A stretch of DNA of 34,574 bases. Source: Bacilli bacterium (GTDB lineage: Bacteria; Bacillota_I; Bacilli_A; RF39; UBA660). The notes beneath the pieces are model-generated. The model worked only from the letters and a program-made list of their open reading frames with translations. It had not been told where the DNA came from and made no database searches. A program made the position numbers and the translations under genes. Location of the stretch: NCBI GenBank assembly GCA_017887425.1, contig JAGHHZ010000035.1:1-34574 (forward strand), read 5' to 3'. Of the stretch, positions 21,901 through 28,127 are shown piece after piece. Numbering within the stretch: position 1 is the first letter of the stretch; every line of letters starts with the position of its first letter.

Positions 21901-22651
21901 TAGTTTCACCTCCCTTAGTACTATTAACACGATAATATTCTAAAAGTGCAAATGCTAATCCCATAATCGCAACTGGTAAAATATTGTCGATTGGAATAAA
22001 TGTAGCAAATAAGAATCCAGCTAATAAATAAGGAACATATTTTGCTTTTAAAATAACTCTTAATAACATTGCAAATCCAATTGCAGGTAATAAACCACCA
22101 GCTACAGAGAATCCATGAGTTAACCATTCAGGCATCATGTTAACTAATTCTACTAAAGCATCTTGTGCAACATAAACAGATAAGAATGTTAAAACACCAT
22201 ATATAACTACAGTTAAAGTCATACCAAAGATACATAATTTCATGATACCATTTAAATTACATTCTTTAGCATAACGGTCAGCAGTTTTATTAAAGAATGA
22301 AAGAACTGTTGACTTAATATTTCCTATAAATTGAGCTAATAAACCAAATGGTACTGCTAAAGCAAAAGCAGCAGCAACTGGTTGGCCAGTTGTCTTAGCT
22401 AAAACAACTGTCATAATACTTGTCATAACTGCATCAGGTGGCACAACCCCACCAACTGCTGTAATTCCAGCAAAAGCAAGTTCAACAATACCAGCAGCAA
22501 GTAATCCAGTTTCTAAATCACCGACTGCCAAACCAATCAATGGGCAGACAATAATAGGACGGAAGATAAAAAATCCTTCCAAAGAACTATCTAAAGCTAC
22601 GACCATTGCAATTAGAGTAATAATAATACCCATAAGTAAAGTAACTTCCAT
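21887..22651 (-). CDS. PTS mannose/amino-sugar family enzyme IIC
   Basis: The 254 residues form a polytopic membrane protein of the EII-Sor/AgaW type. Characteristic stretches are LDSSLEGFFIFRPIIVCPLIGLAVGDLETGLLAAGIVELAFAGI, then GGVVPPDAVMTSIMTVVLAKTTGQPVAAAFALAVPFGLLAQ. The GAVVPPD-type loop resembles N-acetylgalactosamine and related amino-sugar permeases more than classic ManY. AGGAGG overlaps the IIB stop, and IID overlaps the 3' end. The exact sugar is not determined. Confidence 0.95.
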   Translation of the reverse strand: MEVTLLMGIIITLIAMVVALDSSLEGFFIFRPIIVCPLIGLAVGDLETGLLAAGIVELAFAGITAVGGVVPPDAVMTSIMTVVLAKTTGQPVAAAFALAVPFGLLAQFIGNIKSTVLSFFNKTADRYAKECNLNGIMKLCIFGMTLTVVIYGVLTFLSVYVAQDALVELVNMMPEWLTHGFSVAGGLLPAIGFAMLLRVILKAKYVPYLLAGFLFATFIPIDNILPVAIMGLAFALLEYYRVNSTKGGETNEGI

Positions 22652-22660
22652 AAACTCCTC

Positions 22661-23131
22661 CTAAAATTCTTCTTTTTTAAAATCAGGGGTATCCTGAATA
22701 TAAATTTCATCAACCTTACTTTTAATGAAATTTAAATCTTCTAAATCCTTGTCGTCGACGTAAACTTTATCAGAAATTTTCTTTTTACCTTCTGAAAAAT
22801 GTAAATTTCCGATATTTACGTTTTTAATCTCCACACCTCCTTCGATTAATTTTCTTAAAACTTGAGGCGTTTTACACACTAATAATATCTTTTGACTATC
22901 ACTAGCTTTATCGATAACATCGATAGTATGTTGAACAGTAAAAAATCTTGAATCAAATCCTAATGAAGAGGCAGCCAATTGCATAATACTTTTTTCGGTA
23001 TTACTATTAGCAGTTTCATCATCGACAACAACGATCAAGTTAGCTCCTACTGTTCCCGCCCAGTTACAAACAACTTGTCCATGAATCAATCTATTATCGA
23101 TTCTTGTTAATAAAATATTATTTTTTGCCAT
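22661..23131 (-). CDS. PTS mannose/amino-sugar family enzyme IIB
   Basis: This 156-residue cytosolic IIB carries the phosphorylated histidine in TRIDNRLIHGQV (His17). The C-terminal half has VEIKNVNIGNLHFSEGKKKISDKVYVDDKDL and ends with IYIQDTPDFKKEEF. NIGNLHFSEGKK is the form seen in AgaV-like (N-acetylgalactosamine/galactosamine) IIB proteins, supporting an amino-sugar substrate; this is a family-level inference. AGGAGG lies before its ATG and the gene follows ptsI by 9 bp. Confidence 0.94.
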   Translation of the reverse strand: MAKNNILLTRIDNRLIHGQVVCNWAGTVGANLIVVVDDETANSNTEKSIMQLAASSLGFDSRFFTVQHTIDVIDKASDSQKILLVCKTPQVLRKLIEGGVEIKNVNIGNLHFSEGKKKISDKVYVDDKDLEDLNFIKSKVDEIYIQDTPDFKKEEF

Positions 23132-23140
23132 AAATACCTC

Positions 23141-24853
23141 CTAATAAAATTTTCCATATTTTTCTTCGGCAAATTTACTTAATCTTTCTTCAATTTCTTT
23201 AACAGTTTTGAAATCTAATAATGATTTAACGAAATCTTCAGTTTCTTTTTTATTAAGCATTGAAATATATTTTTTTACTCTTTTAACAGTATTAATATTG
23301 ACGCTAAACTCATCTAATCCTAATCCTACTAATAGGACTATTCCTAATGGATCGGCTGCCATTTCACCACACATACCGACAAATTTGTTATCATATTTTT
23401 TAGTAGCATCAATTGAATTTTTTATTAATCTAATTACTCCCGGATTAAACCACTGATATAGCTTACTTATTTTTGTATTTCCTCGATCAACAGCAGTTGA
23501 ATATTGAACTAAATCATTAGTTCCAATACTAAAGAAATCAACTTCTTCAATTATCATATCAGCCATTGCAGCTACTGCTGGTATTTCCACCATAACACCA
23601 ACTTTGATATTTTCATTAAAATTAATATTATCATTTTTCAATTCTTGTTTAGCTTCTTCCAAAATTAAATTAGCTTTACGAATTTCCTCAATTGAAGAAA
23701 TCATTGGATACATAATTGCAATATTGCCAAAAGCACTAGCTCTTAAAATTGCTTTTAAAGAAGTTTTAAAAAAATCTTTATGATCCAAACAATATCTAAT
23801 TGCCCGATACCCTAAAAATGGATTAGCTTCATCACCAATTTCAATGTAAGGACATTTTTTATCTCCACCAATATCTAGTGTTCTAATAATCATTTGTTTA
23901 CCATTTAATTTAGTAGCAAAACTTTTATAAACTTCGAATAAATAATCTTCAGTTGGAGGAGTTGTTTTATTTAAATATAAAAATTCTGTTCTAAAAAGAC
24001 CAATTCCATCCAAAGGAATTTCACTAATTCTTTCTAATTCAGTTAAATCTCCTGTATTAGCACTTACTTCAAATAAATATCCATCAGTCGTTCTGGCTTC
24101 TTTAACATCATCTAATTCTTTTGCAAGCTCTATTTCACTAGCTATTTTTTCTTTAATCTCAGTTATTTTTTCTTCTTCTAAATTTGTTTCAACAAAACCT
24201 TTATTTCCATCGATAAAAATAAGTTCACCATTTTTTAGATTCTTAACATCAATTCCAAATACTGAAGGAATTCCTAAAGATGTAGTTAATATACCAATAT
24301 GACTTGTTTTTCCTCCTAATTCTGATACGATTCCTTTAATATATTGTAAGTTATCAGTTAGTAAGACATTGGCAGTCATTTCATGAGAAACTAAAATTAC
24401 ATCTTCCTTTAAATTATCCGGATTAAATTCAACAACATTATAATATTTTGATAATACTTTATGTCTTATATCTTTAACATCTTTTGCTCTTTCTTTTAAA
24501 TAATTGTTATCTAATGCTTCTAATTGTTTAATTTTATTATTAAAATAAATATCGATTGCAAGGTCACCATAACATTTTTTATCATTAATAGTATTTTCTA
24601 TTTCTTTTTTTATACTTGGTGATATTAAAACATTTTTATTAAATTCTGTTAATGATTTTAAATCTTCATCATCTAATGAAGCAATAATATCTTCATAGTC
24701 TTTAACAGATTCATCTATTGCACTGTTTACTTTAGTTATTTCTTCGTTTAAATCAGCAGCTGTTCCTTGATTGATATTTGGTAATTTAGTATCGACAAAT
24801 AAACATTTACCTAAGCCTAAACCATTGCCAACTTTAATTCCTAATAATTTCAT
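23141..24853 (-). CDS. ptsI: Phosphoenolpyruvate-protein phosphotransferase (enzyme I)
   Basis: The 570 residues are a complete enzyme I: it takes phosphate from PEP onto His185 (ELGGKTSHIGIL) and donates it to HPr. The N-terminal HPr-binding helices (about 30-140) are followed by the phosphohistidine domain and the PEP-binding TIM barrel. In the barrel, GIGLFRTEFLYL, RTLDIGGDKKCPY, PFLGYRAIRYCL and the conserved DFFSIGTNDLVQYSTAVDRGN ... MCGEMAADP are all visible. It overlaps the HPr stop (TAAAATG), so the pair is coupled. Location inside a sugar-specific operon, not as a stand-alone ptsHI, is notable: either the only copy in a small genome or a dedicated one. Confidence 0.97.
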   Translation of the reverse strand: MKLLGIKVGNGLGLGKCLFVDTKLPNINQGTAADLNEEITKVNSAIDESVKDYEDIIASLDDEDLKSLTEFNKNVLISPSIKKEIENTINDKKCYGDLAIDIYFNNKIKQLEALDNNYLKERAKDVKDIRHKVLSKYYNVVEFNPDNLKEDVILVSHEMTANVLLTDNLQYIKGIVSELGGKTSHIGILTTSLGIPSVFGIDVKNLKNGELIFIDGNKGFVETNLEEEKITEIKEKIASEIELAKELDDVKEARTTDGYLFEVSANTGDLTELERISEIPLDGIGLFRTEFLYLNKTTPPTEDYLFEVYKSFATKLNGKQMIIRTLDIGGDKKCPYIEIGDEANPFLGYRAIRYCLDHKDFFKTSLKAILRASAFGNIAIMYPMISSIEEIRKANLILEEAKQELKNDNINFNENIKVGVMVEIPAVAAMADMIIEEVDFFSIGTNDLVQYSTAVDRGNTKISKLYQWFNPGVIRLIKNSIDATKKYDNKFVGMCGEMAADPLGIVLLVGLGLDEFSVNINTVKRVKKYISMLNKKETEDFVKSLLDFKTVKEIEERLSKFAEEKYGKFY

Positions 24854-24854
24854 T

Positions 24855-25106
24855 TTAACTTCCTATATATTCTTCCAATGCTTTAACTGCTTCCTCTTCA
24901 TCGACACCATTTGCTTCAATTATTATTTCATCATTAAAGTTAATATTTGCTGATAAAATTTCTAACACCTCTTTAGCATTAATTACTTTATCATCTTTTT
25001 TCAAATTTATATCCGATTGAAATTTCATTGCCAAATCGACAACTTCACTTCCTGGTCTTGCGTGAAGACCAGTTTCTTTTTTTACAATAACTTTCTTCGC
25101 TATCAT
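24855..25106 (-). CDS. ptsH: HPr phosphocarrier lacking the regulatory Ser46
   Basis: The 83-residue HPr relays phosphate from enzyme I to IIA. His15 with its surroundings (ETGLHARPGSEVVDLA) is intact. Residue 46, the serine phosphorylated by HPr kinase for CcpA-mediated catabolite repression in Firmicutes, is Glu here (INAKEVLEIL against the usual VNLKSIMGVM). The product should therefore work in transport but not be switched by HPrK; Glu might mimic the phosphorylated form. It is first in the operon ptsH-ptsI-IIB-IIC-IID-IIA-HAD and has a GGGAGGG ribosome site. Confidence 0.95.
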   Translation of the reverse strand: MIAKKVIVKKETGLHARPGSEVVDLAMKFQSDINLKKDDKVINAKEVLEILSANINFNDEIIIEANGVDEEEAVKALEEYIGS

Positions 25107-25126
25107 ATTACCCTCCCATTATCTTA

Positions 25127-25155
25127 ATAATACCATTTTTATTAAAATTTGAAAA
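25127..25155 (-). promoter_or_regulatory. Promoter candidate of the PTS operon
   Basis: On the minus strand TTTTCA (25150-25155) and TATTAT (25127-25132) are 17 bp apart, with the -10 box ending 20 bp before the ptsH start codon. No clear catabolite-response (cre) palindrome is seen. Confidence 0.45.
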
Positions 25156-25204
25156 GGTTTTTTTAAAAAAAGTACATTTTATTTGCGTTAAAAATTAAAA
25201 ATAA

Positions 25205-25237
25205 TAATTAAAAACATAATCTATTTCGATTATGTTT
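25205..25237 (-). terminator. Terminator of the rubredoxin/ferredoxin operon
   Basis: AAACATAATC (25212-25221) pairs perfectly with GATTATGTTT (25228-25237) around a 6-nt loop. The minus strand continues with TTAATTATT, a moderately T-rich tail. Confidence 0.65.
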
Positions 25238-25243
25238 AAAATG

Positions 25244-25741
25244 CTACTCATTAAAATCCAATAAATCAATTAACTTTTCTATATCTTTTTTTAGCGTTTC
25301 ATCTTTAGTTTGTTGTAATAAATTTTTTAAAAAATCTTTAGTATTTTTACTTTGTGGTAACATAAAACCCGCTTCCCGGTATAAATCCTCAGTCATTAAT
25401 CTATTAGCTCTAATAATTGCTTTTGCTAATTGTTTTTCAATACTATCATTACTATTTTTATAAATATATTCAGCCATTTGTTCTTGCTCAACTTTACTTT
25501 GAATTAACTTGTTTAATTTTGCAATAACTAAATCATCTTTAGTTTGTTGTTTAGGGTATTGATAAGGTACCATTGAAATAGCACCAGAAGGACAAGCCTT
25601 ACTGCAAACACCACAGCCAATACACTTAGAAAAATCTATTTGCCCTGTCTCTGTATCAGTAGCACCAGTCGGGCAAACATAAAGGCATAGACAATCTTTA
25701 CTACAAATTCTTAAATTTCTTACTGCTCTTACTTCACTCAT
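25244..25741 (-). CDS. 4Fe-4S ferredoxin-type protein, partner of the rubredoxin-like protein
   Basis: From the ATG at 25741 (AGAGGTG site) the product has 165 residues. The N-terminal 60 hold two cysteine clusters: an atypical one, CSKDCLCLYVCP (Cx3CxCx3CP instead of Cx2Cx2Cx3CP), and a canonical one, CIGCGVCSKACP. The rest is mostly helical (DLVIAKLNKLIQSKVEQEQMAEYIYKNSNDSIEKQLAKAIIRANRLM ...) and of unknown fold. The stop of the upstream rubredoxin-like gene abuts this start, so the two are coupled and probably exchange electrons, for instance in peroxide or oxygen detoxification in an anaerobe. One Cys spacing being off means the first cluster may be a 3-Cys or non-standard site. Confidence 0.85.
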   Translation of the reverse strand: MSEVRAVRNLRICSKDCLCLYVCPTGATDTETGQIDFSKCIGCGVCSKACPSGAISMVPYQYPKQQTKDDLVIAKLNKLIQSKVEQEQMAEYIYKNSNDSIEKQLAKAIIRANRLMTEDLYREAGFMLPQSKNTKDFLKNLLQQTKDETLKKDIEKLIDLLDFNE

Positions 25742-25742
25742 T

Positions 25743-26369
25743 TTAAGCACCTCTTTCTACTTCTAGTAACTTAAAGCTAGGAACTTTACAAACTGGACAA
25801 ATTTCTGGCTTTTCATCACCAACATAAATGAAGCCACATATATCACATACATATACTTTAGTATTTTTTATAAAATCTTTATCATTTTTATATTGCTCTA
25901 ATAAAGATTTTAAAATCATCGTTACTTTTTCCCCCCAAGTAATAACTCTTAAAGCGCCACGATCTTCTTTTTCACTAGCTACACTTCTTGCTTTTTGATA
26001 ATTAGTCTCTAAATCATTATTAATTTTAGAAACTAATTCTTCAAAGCTTGATGATTCTTTAATTTCAGATTTACTTTTATAATAATTAGCTAATTTAGTA
26101 AATAATTTAGATTCTTCTCCTAAATATTGCTTTTCACATCCACGAGCTAAACTACTGCATAAAGCGCTGATTTCTCCATAATTCATTTCTCTTAATTCTT
26201 CTTCATCATCTTCTTCAGAAACAACTACTTCTATAGCTTCAGCTTTAAAAAGATTCTTTGGAGCGCCACACAAAGGACATTTCCAATCATCTGGTAAATC
26301 GTCAAACTTAATTCCTTCTTTTTCTTCATCGTAAACATACCCACAAATCGGACAAATATATTTCTTCAC
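25743..26369 (-). CDS. Protein with rubredoxin domains at both ends (rubrerythrin-like layout)
   Basis: The 208 residues start at a GTG (26369) 7 nt after GAAGG. The N-terminal domain (1-45) is a full rubredoxin: [13 protein letters not shown] ... [12 protein letters not shown], two CxxC pairs for one iron. The C-terminus (about 172-200) is a short rubrerythrin-type rubredoxin: [21 protein letters not shown]. The helical middle (about 55-165) looks ferritin-like in length but shows no ExxH pair, the usual rubrerythrin diiron signature. It is therefore unclear that it has a diiron peroxidase site. The ferredoxin gene follows in the same operon. A role in oxidative-stress electron transfer is inferred. 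Confidence 0.85.
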   Translation of the reverse strand: MKKYICPICGYVYDEEKEGIKFDDLPDDWKCPLCGAPKNLFKAEAIEVVVSEEDDEEELREMNYGEISALCSSLARGCEKQYLGEESKLFTKLANYYKSKSEIKESSSFEELVSKINNDLETNYQKARSVASEKEDRGALRVITWGEKVTMILKSLLEQYKNDKDFIKNTKVYVCDICGFIYVGDEKPEICPVCKVPSFKLLEVERGA

Positions 26370-26392
26370 AAAACAACCTTCTTTCTAATAAA

Positions 26393-26398
26393 ATTATA
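26393..26398 (-). promoter_or_regulatory. -10 box of the rubredoxin/ferredoxin operon
   Basis: TATAAT in ATGATATAATTTTATT on the minus strand lies 23 bp before the GTG start. No good -35. Confidence 0.45.
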
Positions 26399-26426
26399 TC
26401 ATATTTTAATTCAATAATTAAACATT

Positions 26427-26455
26427 ACATATTTAAATTATTTAAACCCATAATA
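26427..26455 (+). promoter_or_regulatory. Candidate sigma-G promoter of uvsE
   Basis: ACATAT (26427-26432) and CATAATA (26449-26455) are 16 bp apart. CATAATA fits the forespore sigma-G -10 pattern CATnnTA and the -35 is partly matching. A sigma-A reading (TAATAT) is also possible. Confidence 0.35.
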
Positions 26456-26469
26456 TAAGTGGTGATATT

Positions 26470-27402
26470 ATGAAAATTAGATTAGGATATGTTTCTATTT
26501 CTAAAACATTAGATTTAACTTGTTCAAAAACAATTACATATACAAACTTTCAAAAAAGCAATAATTTTAATAAAATCGATGAAATTATTGTGGAAAACTT
26601 AGAAAATTTAGAAAAAATTATTGATTATAATATTAAAAACAATATCCATTTTTATCGTTTAACTTCAAAGTTAATTCCCCTTGCTACTAAAACAGATGTA
26701 GTATTCGATTATACATTGAAATATAAAAAACAATATCAAAAAATAAGTGAGAAAATAAATAATAGTAAAATGCGTGTTGATGTTCATCCTGACCAATTTT
26801 GTGTTTTGAATAGTACCAAAAAAGAAGTTTTAGAAAATACCTTTCAAATTTTAGAATACCATTATAAAATTTTAGAAGCTTTAAATATTAAAAATAAAAT
26901 CATCATTCTTCACATTGGAAGCAATGTTTTTGGTAAAGAAAACAGTATCAAAAGATTTATCAACAATTTCTATAAATTACCTGACTACATTCAAAAATGT
27001 ATTGCTGTGGAAAATGACGATAAAATATATAATATTGTGGATTGTTTAAACTTATGTAAAAAATTAAACATTCCATTCGTTTTAGATTATCATCATCATT
27101 TGTGTAACAACGACGGTATTGAAATTGATAAATATCTAAACGCGATTTTTTCGACTTGGAAAACTACACCCAAAATTCATTTCTCATCGCCAAAAAATAA
27201 AACAAAGAAAGATTTTCGCTCACATCACGACTATATTAATATTAAAGATTTTATTAGTTTCCTAAATAAAATTAAAAATTTAAATATTGATTTAGATATT
27301 ATGCTAGAAGCTAAAGCAAAAGATGAAGCTTTATTTAAATTAACAAGATTATTAAAATATTATAACTATCAATTTATTGATGAAACAACATTCATAATTT
27401 GA
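26470..27402 (+). CDS. uvsE: UV-damage endonuclease UvsE
   Basis: The 310 residues match the UvdE/UvsE family, TIM-barrel enzymes that nick DNA 5' of UV photoproducts without a glycosylase and start alternative excision repair. It begins MKIRLGYVSIS. Metal-binding positions are visible in MRVDVHPDQFCVLN, IIILHIGSNVFGKENSIKRF, CIAVENDDK and IPFVLDYHHHLCN, plus KIHFSSP and LDIMLEAKAKDEAL near the end. In Bacillus subtilis the orthologue (YwjD) is a spore UV-repair enzyme; with the gerA genes nearby, a spore role here is plausible. AGTGGTGA gives a very short leader. The stop overlaps the promoter of the next gene. Confidence 0.93.
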   Translation: MKIRLGYVSISKTLDLTCSKTITYTNFQKSNNFNKIDEIIVENLENLEKIIDYNIKNNIHFYRLTSKLIPLATKTDVVFDYTLKYKKQYQKISEKINNSKMRVDVHPDQFCVLNSTKKEVLENTFQILEYHYKILEALNIKNKIIILHIGSNVFGKENSIKRFINNFYKLPDYIQKCIAVENDDKIYNIVDCLNLCKKLNIPFVLDYHHHLCNNDGIEIDKYLNAIFSTWKTTPKIHFSSPKNKTKKDFRSHHDYINIKDFISFLNKIKNLNIDLDIMLEAKAKDEALFKLTRLLKYYNYQFIDETTFII

Positions 27403-27426
27403 CAAATAATTCTTTTTGATTATAAT
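27399..27426 (+). promoter_or_regulatory. Consensus sigma-A promoter within the uvsE stop
   Basis: A perfect TTGACA (27399-27404) and a perfect TATAAT (27421-27426) are 16 bp apart. The -35 contains the uvsE stop TGA. This should drive the methyltransferase-like gene strongly and independently of uvsE. Confidence 0.8.
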
Positions 27427-27454
27427 ATTAAATGTTTTAAAGGGGGTTTTAAAT

Positions 27455-28114
27455 ATGAACTTAAATGAATTTTTAAATAAATATAAAGATCAATATCCAC
27501 AACCCGCTGTTGAATATATTGTAAATAATTTTGGTAAAGTTTTACCTTTAAACAATCCTGATATTTTAAATCAAGTTTATGATGCTTTAGGAATGTTCAA
27601 AGATAGAAACCCTTATCTAGCATACTTAAAGCTATTAGAACAACATTTTGACATTTCTTCTAATATTTTAGAAATTGGTGGCGGATTTTATCCAGCTTTT
27701 GCCACTCATGTTCGTGATCGTCAATTACAAACAAAAAAAGGTACCATTACCGTTTATGACAAAATGCTAGTTACACAAGATTTACCACATATGAAACTAG
27801 TAAAACAAGATTTTAAAATTCAAGATTCTGTAGCCCCTTATGATTTATTAGTCGGAATATTACCTTGCGATGCTACTACTTTGATTATCAAAAAAGCCAA
27901 CGAAGAAAATAAAAATTTCTTTATTGTTTTATGTAATTGTACTCACTTTTCTCGTCAATATTTAATGTTTAATAGACCAACCTTAGAAAATTGGCGCAAA
28001 TATATAAAAGAAGTTTTTGATTCAACCAAAAAAGATAATGAGGAAATGTTAGTTTTAGACTCTCCGACAGAATATACAAATTATAAAGTATTAATAAAAA
28101 AGCAGAAAAATTAA
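27455..28114 (+). CDS. Rossmann-fold protein resembling SAM methyltransferases
   Basis: From the ATG at 27455 (AAGGGGG site) the product has 219 residues; an in-frame start at 27416 lies within the promoter and is rejected. After a helical N-terminus (LNKYKDQYPQPAVEYIVNNFG) comes ILEIGGGFYPAFATHVRD, a motif I-like glycine loop, then GTITVYDKML in the place of motif II. YDLLVGILPCDATTLIIKKANEENKNFFIVLCNCTHF follows in the place of motif IV. The catalytic part is not clearly conserved, and the short Cys/Asp-rich LPCDATT/LCNCTH elements are unusual. Methyltransferase activity is a guess. It has its own consensus promoter and a terminator. Confidence 0.6.
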   Translation: MNLNEFLNKYKDQYPQPAVEYIVNNFGKVLPLNNPDILNQVYDALGMFKDRNPYLAYLKLLEQHFDISSNILEIGGGFYPAFATHVRDRQLQTKKGTITVYDKMLVTQDLPHMKLVKQDFKIQDSVAPYDLLVGILPCDATTLIIKKANEENKNFFIVLCNCTHFSRQYLMFNRPTLENWRKYIKEVFDSTKKDNEEMLVLDSPTEYTNYKVLIKKQKN

Positions 28115-28127
28115 TTTCTGTTTTTTT
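28096..28127. terminator. Terminator between convergent methyltransferase-like and P-ATPase genes
   Basis: CAGAAA (28103-28108) pairs with TTTCTG (28115-28120), extended by A-run/T-run pairing on both sides, so it works on either strand. Both flanking stops lie in or at it. Confidence 0.75.

Noticed and set aside
21924-22127. Minus-strand 67-codon ORF inside the IIC gene
   Set aside because: It is an out-of-frame shadow of IIC, with no ribosome site.
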